From: Burkholderiales bacterium
GTDB lineage: Bacteria > Pseudomonadota > Gammaproteobacteria > Burkholderiales > SG8-39
Assembly: GCA_027493935.1 (NCBI GenBank)
Contig: JAOSJV010000001.1
Coordinates: 1,736,001 to 1,800,000 of the forward strand
DNA: 64,000 nt
Direction of reading: 5' to 3'
Shown: positions 21,223 to 30,193 of the stretch, piece after piece
How the letters are laid out: each line of letters opens with the position of its first letter
Position numbering within the stretch: position 1 is the stretch's first letter
The notes under the pieces: generated by a model
The model's database searches: none
Seen by the model: only the letters and a program-made list of their open reading frames with translations
Told to the model about the DNA's origin: nothing
Made by a program: the position numbers and the translations under genes

Positions 21223-22722
21223 ATGCAGGCCGAGATCTACTGGCTGTCGCTCGCGATCTGGGTCCCGGTGCTCGCCGGGCTCGGCGTGATGGCGACCGGC
21301 GACGACCGCAACGCGCACATCGCGCGCCCGCTGGCGCTCACCGGCGCGCTGCTCGGCCTCGCCGTCACGCTTCCGCTGTACACCGGCTTCGACGTCGGCA
21401 CCGCCGAGATGCAGTTCGTCGAGTTCGCGCCGTGGGTCGAGCGGTTCAACATCAACTATCACCTCGGCGTCGACGGCATCTCGGTCGTATTCATCCTGCT
21501 GAACAGCTTCGTGACCGTGCTGGTGGTGCTGGCCGGCTGGGAAGTCATCCGAACGCGCGTCAGCCAGTACCTGGCGGCGTTCCTGATCATGTCGGGCCTG
21601 ATGAACGGGGTGTTCGCTTCGCTCGATGCGATCCTGTTCTACGTCTTCTTCGAGGCGAACCTGATCCCGATGTACCTGGTGATCGGCGTGTGGGGCGGTC
21701 CGAACCGCGTGTATGCGGCGCTCAAGTTCTTCCTGTACACGCTGCTCGGATCGCTGCTTTTCCTGGTCGCGTTGATCTACCTGTACAACCACGCCGGCGG
21801 CAGCTTTGCGATCGTCGACTTCTGGCGGCTGCCGCTCTCGATGGCCGCGCAGGTGATGCTGTTCCTCGCGTTCTTCGCGGCGTTTTCGGTCAAGGTGCCG
21901 ATGTGGCCGGTCCACACGTGGCTGCCGGACGCGCACGTCGAGGCGCCGACCGGCGGCTCGGCGGTCCTGGCCGCGATCATGCTGAAGCTCGGCGCGTACG
22001 GGTTCATCCGGTTCTCGCTGCCGATCCTGCCCGACGCGAGCGTCGCGCTGTCGGGCTTCATGATTACGCTGTCGCTGGTCGCGGTCGCCTACATCGGCCT
22101 GGTCGCGCTGGTGCAGGCCGACATGAAGAAGCTGATCGCGTACTCCTCGATCGCGCACATGGGCTTCGTGACGCTCGGCTTCTTCATGTTCAACGACGGG
22201 CGGCTGATCCCGATCGCAATCGAAGGCGCGCTGGTGCAGATGATCTCGCACGGGTTCGTATCGGCCGCGCTGTTCCTGTGCGTTGGGGTGATGTACGATC
22301 GCGTGCACTCGCGCATGATCGCCGACTACGGCGGGGTGGCGAACACGATGCCGAAGTTCGCCGCGCTGATGATGCTGTTCGCGATGGCGAACGCGGGCTT
22401 GCCCGGCACCAGCGGGTTCGTGGGCGAGTTCATGGTCATCATGGGCGCGGTCAGCCACAGTTTCTGGATCGCATTCGTTGCCGCGACGACGCTCATCACC
22501 GGCGCCGCCTACACGCTGTGGATGTACAAGCGGGTGATCTTCGGCGAGATCGCGAACCGGCACGTCGCCGAGCTCGCCGACGCGAACCGCCGCGAGCTGC
22601 TGGTGCTCGGACTGCTCGCAGCCGCGGTCCTGGCGATGGGTGTCTACCCGAAGCCGTTCACGGACGTGATGCACTCGAGCGTCGAGGCGCTGGTGAAGCA
22701 CGTCGCCGTCAGCAAGCTCTGA
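21223..22722 (+). CDS. nuoM: NADH-quinone oxidoreductase subunit M
   Basis: NuoM is an antiporter-like proton-pumping subunit. It is 499 residues. It has the Glu in FYVFFEANLIPMYLVIG, the Lys in FSVKVPMWPVHTWLPDAHVEAP and the AHMGFVTLG helix. ATG 21223 (MQAEIYWLS) is chosen over GTG 21217 six bases earlier. No strong ribosome-binding site is seen. The frame is intact. Confidence 0.96.
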   Translation: MQAEIYWLSLAIWVPVLAGLGVMATGDDRNAHIARPLALTGALLGLAVTLPLYTGFDVGTAEMQFVEFAPWVERFNINYHLGVDGISVVFILLNSFVTVLVVLAGWEVIRTRVSQYLAAFLIMSGLMNGVFASLDAILFYVFFEANLIPMYLVIGVWGGPNRVYAALKFFLYTLLGSLLFLVALIYLYNHAGGSFAIVDFWRLPLSMAAQVMLFLAFFAAFSVKVPMWPVHTWLPDAHVEAPTGGSAVLAAIMLKLGAYGFIRFSLPILPDASVALSGFMITLSLVAVAYIGLVALVQADMKKLIAYSSIAHMGFVTLGFFMFNDGRLIPIAIEGALVQMISHGFVSAALFLCVGVMYDRVHSRMIADYGGVANTMPKFAALMMLFAMANAGLPGTSGFVGEFMVIMGAVSHSFWIAFVAATTLITGAAYTLWMYKRVIFGEIANRHVAELADANRRELLVLGLLAAAVLAMGVYPKPFTDVMHSSVEALVKHVAVSKL

Positions 22723-22741
22723 GCGCCAGGCGCCGACCACG

Positions 22742-24233
22742 ATGACCGATCCGACGCTCCCGATCATGTTCCCGGCGTACGCCGAGATGTTCCTGCTCTG
22801 CATGGCGCTGATCGTCCTCACGGTCGACCTGTTCTTGCCGCAGCGGCTGCGCTGGGCGAGCTACGCGCTCACCCTCGCGACCCTCGCCGGCTGCGCGGCG
22901 CTGACGCTCGCGATATCCGGCGTGGTCGGCGGGCGTACCGCGTTCACGTTCGGCAACATGTTCGTCGGCGACGCGATGGCGACCGCGCTGAAGCTCGCGT
23001 GCTACGTGGCCGTGGCTGCATGCCTGGTGTACTCGCGCCGCTACCTCGAGGAGCGCGGACTGTTGCAGGGCGAGTACTTCGCCCTGATGCTGTTCGCCCT
23101 GCTCGGAATGATGGTGATGATCTCGGCGAACCACTTCATCCTGGTCTATATCGGGCTCGAGCTGCTGTCGCTCTGCCTCTACGCGCTGGTTGCGCTCAAC
23201 CGCGACTCCGGCCGCCTCGACGGAGGCGGCGATGAAGTACTTCGTGCTCGGCGCCATGGCGTCCGGCCTGCTGCTGTACGGCATGTCGATGCTCTACGGC
23301 GCGACCGGAACGCTCGAGCTGCCGCAGATCGCGGCGCGCATCGGTGCCGGCCAGGCGCCAGAGCTGGTGCCGGTGTTCGGCCTGGTCTTCATCATCTCCG
23401 GGCTCGCGTTCAAGCTCGGAGCGGTACCGTTCCACATGTGGATCCCGGACGTCTACCACGGCGCGCCGAACGCGATGACGATCCTGATCGGTTCGGCGCC
23501 CAAGGTCGCTGCGTTCGCGATGGCGATGAGGCTGCTGGTCGACGGGCTGCTGCCGCTGGCGATCGACTGGCAGCAGATGCTGATCGTGCTGGCGGTACTC
23601 TCGCTCGCGCTCGGCAACCTGGCGGCCATCGCGCAGGCGAACATCAAGCGGATGCTCGCCTACTCGACCATTGCGCACATGGGCTTCGTCCTGCTCGGGC
23701 TGCTCTCGGGCGTGGTAGGCGGCAACCTGCTCTCGGCGGACGAGGCGTACAGCGCGGCGATGTTCTACGTGGTCACGTACGTCCTGATGGCGCTCGGGGC
23801 CTTCGGCGTGGTCCTGCTGCTGTCGCGCGCCGGCTTCGAGGCCGACGCGCTCGCGGACTTCAAGGGGCTCAACCAGCGCAGTCCCTGGTACGCCTTCGTG
23901 ATGCTCGTGCTCATGTTCTCGCTCGCCGGTATCCCGCCGACGGTCGGGTTCTACGCGAAGCTCGCGGTGCTGCAGGCGGTCATCGCCGCCGGGCACGTCT
24001 GGCTCGCGGTCGTTGCGGTGCTCTTCTCGCTCGTCGGGGCGTTCTACTACCTGCGCGTCGTCAAGCTGATGTACTTCGACGAGCCGCTGGATGCGGCGCC
24101 GATCGAGGCGCGCGCCGACATGCGCGTGCTGCTCTCGGCGAACGGGCTGGCGGTGCTTGCGCTCGGCATCGTCCCGCAGCCGCTGATGGGATTGTGCCTG
24201 ACGGCGATCCAGCAGTCCTACGGGCTGCGCTGA
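22742..24233 (+). CDS. nuoN: NADH-quinone oxidoreductase subunit N (one frame break)
   Basis: NuoN is the third antiporter-like subunit and closes the operon. The N-terminal part ends [20 protein letters not shown]; one extra C at 23215-23216 then breaks the frame. Removing it gives [17 protein letters not shown], the expected continuation. The Lys in [20 protein letters not shown] and the AHMGFVLLG helix are intact. Corrected length is about 496 residues with about 14 helices. Confidence 0.93.
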
Positions 24234-24242
24234 TCTGCCGGC

Positions 24243-24808
24243 ATGAAGAAGCCCGCCGGCGGCGATCTCACCGAGCACCGGGTATCCGGCGGTGAGGTGT
24301 ACGGCGGTGTCCTGCTGCACGTGCAGCGCGACGCGGTGCGGTTGCCCGACGGGCGGGTCGCCACGCGCGAGTACATCGATCACCCGGGGGCGGTGGCGAT
24401 CGTGCCAGTGCTCGACGACGGGCGGATCCTGCTCGAGCGGCAGTTCCGCTACCCGATCGGCCGCGTGATGGTCGAGCTCCCCGCGGGGAAGATCGATCGG
24501 GCGAGGATCCGCTCGGCACCGCCCGGCGCGAGCTCCTCGAGGAGACCGGGTACACGGCGCGAGAGTGGCGCCACATCGGTACGATCCATCCGCTGGTCGC
24601 CTACTCGAACGAGCGCATCGAGCTCTACCTCGCGCGCGGCCTTGCCGAGACCGGGGGCGCGGCCCTGGACGACGGCGAGTTCCTGGAGACCTTTGCGTTG
24701 CGGCTTGCCGAGGCCCTGGCGTGGGTGCGCGACGGACGCATCACCGACTCGAAGACCGTGACCGGCCTGCTGTGGACCGAGAAGCTGCTCGCCGGGGAAT
24801 GGCCGTGA
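24243..24808 (+). CDS. Nudix hydrolase, ADP-ribose pyrophosphatase type (one frame break)
   Basis: This Nudix enzyme follows nuoN by 9 bases. The N terminus has the NudF-like REYIDHPGAVAIVP and RQFRYPIGRVMVELPAGKID. One C seems missing at about 24498; restoring it gives the Nudix box GKIDPGEDPLGTARRELLEE plus TGY. The C-terminal half (IHPLVAYSNERIELYLARGL, then SKTVTGLLW) is a good match to ADP-ribose pyrophosphatases. A gene after nuoN encoding such an enzyme is common in betaproteobacteria. Corrected length is about 189 residues. Substrate is inferred from family similarity only. Confidence 0.85.
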
Positions 24809-24965
24809 GACCGCGGCGTGTGCACCGGTGGCGCGCGGCGGAGGTTTGCCGCGCGGCGGAGCGCACGGTGCGCGGCGTGCGTGACGAAGATGCGCGACTC
24901 ACCGCTGGATGGGTCGCCGGGGCGACGGCGGGCTGCGGGGACGCGACAGCAGCAGGTTCGGTGCG

Positions 24966-25828
24966 ATGCGGTTGATCACCTGAACGTGCAGTGGTGCAGG
25001 GGCTGCGACGGGCGGGTCGATCCCGCCCGCATCGTGCGCACCGCCCGCGAGATCGCGGACTTCGATCTGCTCTGCCTGCAGGAGGTGGCGGTGAATTTCC
25101 CCGGCCTGCCCGGCTCGGCCGGGGAGGACCAGGTGACCGCGATCGCGGGCTTCCTGCCCGCCTATGCACCGGTGTTCGGCGCCGGCGTCGACGTGCGCGG
25201 CAGCGACGGGCGGCGGCAGTACTTCGGGAACGTCATCCTCTCGCGACTTCCGGTGCTGCGGGCGTACCGGCACTTCCTGCCGTGGCCGGCCGACCCTACG
25301 GCGACGGGAATGCAGCGCGTCGCGGTCGAGACCGTCGTGCAGGCGCCCGCCGGCGTGCTGCGCATCGTGAACACGCACCTCGAGTACTACTCTGCGCTGC
25401 AACGGAGCGCCCAGGTCGAGCGCCTGCGCGAGCTCCACGCCGAGGCGGCAGGGCGCGCGGTGAAGGCGGGCGACGCCGACGAGCGCGCGAGCGACGGACC
25501 GTTCGCCTGGACGCCGCGCCCGCGCTCCGCGATCCTGGTCGGTGACTTCAATTTCACGCCGGACGATCCACTCCATGCGCGGCTCCAGGAGCTGTTCGGC
25601 GGCGGCACGCCGGCCTTCCGCGACGCGTGGTCGGTGGCACACCCGCGCGCCGCGCACGCGCCTACCGTCGGCCTCTACGACAAGGGGCAGTGGCCGGGTG
25701 CGCCGCGTACGTGCGACTTCGCGTTCGTCACCGAGGATCTCACCGCGCGGATCGAATCGGTGAGCGTGAACGAAAGGACCCGGGCGTCGGACCACCAGCC
25801 GGTGCTGATCGAGCTCGGCGACGGGTAA
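24966..25828 (+). CDS. Endonuclease/exonuclease/phosphatase family protein (one frame break)
   Basis: This protein has the EEP (DNase I-like) fold. ATG 24966 gives MRLIT, then one G is missing at 24981-24983; restoring it yields MRLITWNVQWCRGCDG. The metal-binding Glu in LLCLQEVA, the NTHLEYYS segment, ILVGDFNFTPDD and the catalytic ASDHQPVLIE are all present. About 287 residues corrected. No signal peptide, so probably cytosolic. Substrate (nucleic acid or phospho-metabolite) is not predictable. The 157 bases upstream hold no recognisable gene. Confidence 0.82.
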
Positions 25829-25829
25829 G

Positions 25830-25946
25830 GCGCGCTTCGCGCGAACCACCCCGCCGGCTCTCGCCGGCACCCCTCCTTGGAAAGGAGGGCGCGCTTCGCG
25901 CGAACCACCCCGCCGGCTCTCGCCGGCACCCTCCTTGGAAAGGAGG
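25830..25946. repeat. Two tandem copies of a 58-59 base GC-rich palindromic repeat
   Basis: Unit one is 25830-25888 and unit two is 25889-25946; they differ by one C. Each unit holds three small inverted repeats: GCGCG-CTT-CGCGC, GCCGGC-TCTC-GCCGGC and CCTCCTT-GG-AAAGGAGG. It lies between the EEP gene (plus) and a minus-strand gene, both of which end here. It looks like a REP/BIME-type intergenic element and may act as a bidirectional terminator. Confidence 0.8.
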
Positions 25947-25958
25947 GGATTGGGTGCC

Positions 25959-26327
25959 TCAGTGCAGGAGGAGCCAGGCGAGCGCCGCGACGAGCGCTGC
26001 GCTCGCGACGAGCAGAACGCGCGTGCGCACGCGCAGCACCTCGACCGCGGCGATCAGCTTCTCGTCCTGCTCGGCGAGCGTGCGCAGAACCTCGGAGGTC
26101 GACAGGAGCTGCGCACGTGCCTCGGTGAGCTCCGCGCGCAGGGCGCGCACCTGCTCGTCGAGCGGCAGCGACTCGTTCGCGGGCGTCCGGGCGCCAGCGG
26201 GCTCGCCGGGGCCCGGCTTCTTCAGCGTGCGCCACAGGTCGCGCGCGGTCTTCGCCACCGCGGGCGCAGCAGCGATCACCTCGCCCCACGGGATGACCTT
26301 GAACGCGACGAGCCAGTTGAACGCCAT
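25959..26327 (-). CDS. Small membrane-anchored coiled-coil protein of unknown function
   Basis: The protein is 122 residues. It begins MAFNWLVAFKVIPWGEVIAAAP and has a charged, probably coiled-coil middle (DEQVRALRAELTEARAQLL then LAEQDEKLIAAVEVLR). A single C-terminal membrane helix (LLVASAALVAALAWLLL) ends the protein two residues from the C terminus, so it looks tail-anchored. I recognise it as a conserved betaproteobacterial hypothetical but know no function. It sits just downstream of the broken alpha/beta hydrolase on the same strand. Confidence 0.7.
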   Translation of the reverse strand: MAFNWLVAFKVIPWGEVIAAAPAVAKTARDLWRTLKKPGPGEPAGARTPANESLPLDEQVRALRAELTEARAQLLSTSEVLRTLAEQDEKLIAAVEVLRVRTRVLLVASAALVAALAWLLLH

Positions 26328-26337
26328 AGCGCCCCCG

Positions 26338-27148
26338 TCACGCTGCCGCGCTCGTCTGCGCGAGGAACGCGCGCAGCGCGTCGAGCACCTCGTCGGGCTT
26401 CTCGGCCATCATCGCGTGGCCGCTCTCCCCGGATCTCGGCCACCCGCGCCTCGCGCACCGCCTGGATCAGCGCCTGCGCGGCGCGGCCCGGCGTCATCGC
26501 AGTCGCGGCGCGCGACGACGAAGAGGGTGGGGCAGCGGACGCGCGCCGCCGCATCGAGGCCGCCGGCGTAGCCGTTGCACGCCGCGAAGTCGGCGTGCAG
26601 CACGCCCGGCCGCTGACGCTGCATCAGGCGCAGGTTCTCGCCAATGACCCAGAAGCCCGGGGGTTGCTCGGGTACTGCGCGTAGGCGCTGTGCGACCAGA
26701 TGTTGATCATGTCCTGCGCGGCCGGCTCATCGGCGCGGGTCGCCTCGAGCAGCTCCGGCGCGACGCGCATCGGGAATGCGGTGCCGAGCAAGGGCGAGGG
26801 CTGGCGACGCGGCTGGGATGGCGCGCGGCGCACTCGAGCGCCGCGAGCGAACCCATGCTGTGGCCGACGAGGTGCGCGCGCGCGACGCCCGCCGCGTCGA
26901 GCAACGCCGGTAGCCAGTCGGCGATCGTCTCGATGCACGCGAGCGCCGGTCCTTCGGAGCGCCCGTGGCTCGGCAGGTCGATCGCCAGCACGCCGTAGCC
27001 GTGGTGCGCGAGATAGCGGCTCTGCAGCACCCAGACGCAGTGATCGCTCTCGGCGCCGTGGACAAACACCACGCAGGGCAGGTCGGCGTCGAAGCGCCTG
27101 CCGCCGGTGGTAGGCGAAGACGCGCTTGCCGCCGACGTCGAGGTCCAT
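26338..27148 (-). pseudogene. Alpha/beta hydrolase, broken by about five frame shifts
   Basis: Pieces of one alpha/beta-hydrolase of about 270 residues lie in order but in changing frames. ATG at 27148 begins MDLDVGGKRVFAY. The next piece has VVFVHGAESDHCVW and GHSMGSLAALE (nucleophile Ser). Then come GTAFPMRVAPELL, then PGVLHADFAACNGYAGGLDAA plus CPTLFVVARRD, then MTPGRAAQALI, and last GHAMMAEKPDEVLDALRAFL with the catalytic His. Breaks fall near 27108, 26799, 26661, 26500 and 26430 (net +1, -1, -1, +1, +1). Since neighbours also carry single-base breaks, this may be poor sequence rather than true decay, but five in 0.8 kb stands out. Confidence 0.75.
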
Positions 27149-27156
27149 CGCGCGCC

Positions 27157-28453
27157 TCAGGCCTTCTGCGAGGCGCGCAGCGCCGCCGCCAGATCGTCGA
27201 TCAGATCCTCGGCCGCCTCGAGCCCGATCGACAGCCGCACGGTGCCGGGGCCGATGCCGGCCCCGGCGAGCGCGGCATCGTCCATCCGGAAGTGCGTCGT
27301 CGTGGCCGGGTGGATCACCAGCGATTTCGCGTCGCCGACGTTCGCAAGGTGCGAGAAGACCCGCAGCGTCTCGATGAAGCGCCGGCCGGCCGATCGTCCG
27401 CCCTTGATCTCGAAGCTGAACACGGCCCCGCAGCCGCGCGGCAGGAGCCGCCGCGCGAGCGCGTGGTCCGGATGCTCCGGCAGGTCCGGGTAGCCCACCG
27501 CGGCCACCGCCGGATGCACGGCGAGGAACTCGACTACCTTGCGCGTGTTCTCGACGTGGCGCTGCATGCGCAGCGGCAGCGTCTCGACGCCCTGCAGGAC
27601 GATCCAGGCAGTGGTCGGGCTCATGCACGCACCGAAGTCGCGCAGCCCCTCGCGCCGCGCGCTGCAGCAGGAACGCAGCAACCGTGGACTCCTCCTGGAA
27701 GTCCATGCCGTGGAAGCCGGCGTAGGGCTCGGTCAGCTCGGGAAAGCGCCCCGCGGCCTCCCAGTCGAAAGTGCCTCCGTCCACCAGCACGCCCGCCACC
27801 GCAGTGCCGTGCCCACTGAGGAACTTGGTGGCCGAGTGCACGACCAGGTCGGCACCGAGATCGAACGGACGCATCAGGTAGGGCGTCGTGAACGTGGAAT
27901 CCACGAGCAGCGGCAGCCGGTGCGCGTGCGCGATCTCGGCCACGGCCGGCACGTCGAGCACGTCGAGGCCCGGATTGCCGAGCGTCTCGCCGAAGAGCAG
28001 CCGCGTGTTGGGACGGATCGCCGCGCGCCACGCGTCGTGCTCGCGCGGCGCCACGAAGGTGGTGTCGATGCCGAAGCGGGGCAGGGTGTAGGCGAGCAGG
28101 TTGTGCGAGCCGCCGTACAGCGCACGGCTCGCGACGATGTGGCCGCCGGCGCCCATCAGCGTGACGATCGCCAAGTGCAGCGCGGCCTGCCCGCTCGCGA
28201 CCGCGATTGCGCCGACGCCGCCTTCGAGCGCCGCCATGCGCTCCTCGAGCACGGCGTTGGTCGGGTTGGAGATGCGCGAGTACACGTGGCCCGCGCGCTC
28301 CATGTCGAACAGCGCCGCGGCGTGGTCGGTGTCGCGGAAGACGAACGAGGTACTCTGGAAGATCGGCACCGCACGCGCGCCGGTGGTCGGATCCGGTCGC
28401 TGCCCGGCGTGCAGGCTGAGCGTGTCGAGATGAAGATACTTCGGGCCAGCCAT
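27157..28453 (-). CDS. metY: O-acetylhomoserine sulfhydrylase (one frame break)
   Basis: This is a PLP enzyme of the Cys/Met metabolism family that makes homocysteine from an activated homoserine and sulfide. The PLP lysine is in HSATKFLSGHG (Lys210), and SRISNPTNAVLEERMAALEGG and DSTFTTPYL are typical. The length of about 431 residues and the DLVVHSATKFLSGHGTAVAGV region fit MetY better than MetZ. An extra base near 27655 breaks the frame; correcting it gives REGLRDFGACMSPTTAW and NVGDAKSLVIHPATTTH. Acetyl versus succinyl substrate cannot be decided here. The stop is 8 bases before the hydrolase start, so they are likely co-transcribed. Confidence 0.87.
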
Positions 28454-28520
28454 CGCGCCTCCGAGCCGTTCGGGCGGATTCTATCAGGGCGCCGCGACGC
28501 CACGCGGCGTCCGGACGCGC

Positions 28521-28548
28521 GAACGCCGCGTCGGAGGACGCGGCGTTC
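28521..28548 (-). terminator. 12-bp perfect hairpin after the DegP gene
   Basis: GAACGCCGCGTC (28521-28532) pairs perfectly with GACGCGGCGTTC (28537-28548) around a four-base loop. It lies 18 bases beyond the DegP stop on that gene's transcript and before metY. No T tract follows, so termination by this hairpin alone is uncertain. Confidence 0.45.
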
Positions 28549-28565
28549 GGACATGCGAGACGTGG

Positions 28566-30008
28566 CTAGCCGACGCGCAGCGGCAGGTAGATGCGCGCGT
28601 CCTCGCGCTTGACGAGCACCGCGACGTTGCCCTCGGCCTCGGCCGCGAGCCGCCGCAGATCGTCGACGCTCGCGACGCGCTCGCCGTTCAGCGCGAGGAT
28701 CACGTCGCCCTGGCGCAGGCCGGCCTTGGCCGCCGGGCCCTCTGCCGCCTCCACGACGACGCCGCCCTCGACGCCGTGGCGCTTCTGCTCCGCTTCGGCG
28801 AGAGGCCGCACCGCGAGGCCGAGCTTGCCGGTCTGCGGCGCGCGCTCGGCGCCGGCCGCGGCCACGCGCTCGGCCGGCCACTCGCCGACCGTGGTGGAGA
28901 GGGTGCGCGCCGCACCCTGGCGCCAGACTTGCATCGACACCGTGGTGCCGGGACGGGTCTCGCCGACGATGCGCGGGAGCTCGATCGACTCGTCGACCGC
29001 GCGGCCGTCGAGCGCGAGGATGATATCGCCGCTGCGCACGCCGGCCTTGTCGGCTGGGCTGTCCGGCTCGACCGCGCTCACCAGCGCGCCGCGCGCCTTG
29101 TCGAGGCCGAACGATGCGGCGAGCTCGGCGGTCACCGGCTGGATCGTCACGCCGAGCCGACCGCGCTGAACCTTGCCGAACTTCAGCAGATCCTGCTTGA
29201 TCTTCATCGCGGTCTCGATCGGGATCGCGAACGAGAGTCCCATGTAGCCGCCGGTCCGGCTGTAGATCTGCGAGTTGATGCCCACGACTTCGCCCGCCAT
29301 GTTGAACAGCGGTCCGCCGGAGTTGCCCGGGTTGATGGCGACGTCGGTCTGGATGAACGGCACGTAGCCCTCGCTCGGCAACGCACGGCTCTTGGCGCTA
29401 ACGATGCCCGCCGTGACGGTGTTGTCGAGTCCGAACGGCGAACCGATCGCCGCCACCCACTCGCCGACCTCGAGCCGCGACGAGTCGCCGACCTTCACCG
29501 CGGGCAGGTCGTCGGCGTCGATCTTCACCAGCGCGACGTCGGCGCGGCGGTCGACGCCGATCACCTTGGCGGTGAACTCGCGCTTGTCGGGGATGCGGAC
29601 GATCACCTCGGCGGCGTCGGCGACCACGTGCGCGTTGGTGAGGATGTAGCCGTCCGGGCTGATGATGAAGCCCGAGCCCACGCCGCGGTGCGGCATGGGT
29701 TGTCTCTCCTCGGGCAACGGCATGCCGAAGCGCCGTAAGAACTCGCGCATCGGATCGCCCTGCTCGAACGGCAGATCGGGCGTCGCGGTGCGGACCCGCT
29801 GCGTGGTGCTGATGTTGACGACCGCCGGGCCCTGCGACTTCACCAGTGCGGTGAAGTCGGGCAGCGCGCCTGCAGGCACGGCGACGCTCGCCGGCGCGGC
29901 AGCGTGCAGCGTGCGGACCGGCGACAGGGTGCCCCAGAGCGCGCCGACGACGACGGCGCCCGCCAGCACGGCGGGAATCGCGATCGCACGGGCTGTGGCT
30001 CTTCTCAT
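28566..30008 (-). CDS. DegP/MucD-type periplasmic serine endoprotease
   Basis: This is an HtrA-family protease and chaperone for misfolded envelope proteins, 480 residues and intact. An N-terminal membrane or signal segment (residues 8-27) is followed by the trypsin-like domain with His127 (TNAHVV), Asp157 (ADVALVKI) and Ser230 (GNSGGP). Two PDZ domains follow (about 270-365 and 385-478). The order and length match DegP, DegQ or MucD. It is divergent from the MFS gene, and an array of 10-bp spaced GTAAC/GTTAC boxes lies in the shared intergenic region. Confidence 0.93.
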   Translation of the reverse strand: MRRATARAIAIPAVLAGAVVVGALWGTLSPVRTLHAAAPASVAVPAGALPDFTALVKSQGPAVVNISTTQRVRTATPDLPFEQGDPMREFLRRFGMPLPEERQPMPHRGVGSGFIISPDGYILTNAHVVADAAEVIVRIPDKREFTAKVIGVDRRADVALVKIDADDLPAVKVGDSSRLEVGEWVAAIGSPFGLDNTVTAGIVSAKSRALPSEGYVPFIQTDVAINPGNSGGPLFNMAGEVVGINSQIYSRTGGYMGLSFAIPIETAMKIKQDLLKFGKVQRGRLGVTIQPVTAELAASFGLDKARGALVSAVEPDSPADKAGVRSGDIILALDGRAVDESIELPRIVGETRPGTTVSMQVWRQGAARTLSTTVGEWPAERVAAAGAERAPQTGKLGLAVRPLAEAEQKRHGVEGGVVVEAAEGPAAKAGLRQGDVILALNGERVASVDDLRRLAAEAEGNVAVLVKREDARIYLPLRVG

Positions 30009-30082
30009 TTGCGTTCTCCTCGGAAAGGTGATTTGGGTCCTTGCGGGCGGTTCGGCAGCAAGGACGCGGCGCGGTTCCAGCC

Positions 30083-30120
30083 GTCAACAGTTTGTTACCG
30101 CCCGTAACAGTCCGTTACAC
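30083..30120 (-). promoter_or_regulatory. 10-bp spaced GTWAC repeat array, CpxR-like operator
   Basis: Reading on the minus strand toward the DegP gene, GTAAC, GTTAC, GTAAC and GTTGA recur every 10 bases (plus-strand boxes at 30094, 30104 and 30114, with a weaker one near 30083). The E. coli CpxR box is GTAAA-N5-GTAAA with the same spacing, and degP is a classic Cpx target. That this is a CpxR-type site is inference. It lies 75-110 bases upstream of the DegP start. Confidence 0.55.
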
Positions 30121-30193
30121 CTCGGTGCGGGGTCGGCCGCACCACGGAAGACGGGCGCGGGTCCGGTAAGATCGGCGCCGGGGGGGAGGGGAG

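Noticed and set aside
18526..22821. A 1,431-codon open frame on the minus strand across nuoJ to nuoN
   Set aside because: It is a mirror of high-GC codon bias. Its composition is Arg/His/Gln/Glu-rich with no domain, and the plus strand carries conserved nuo genes.
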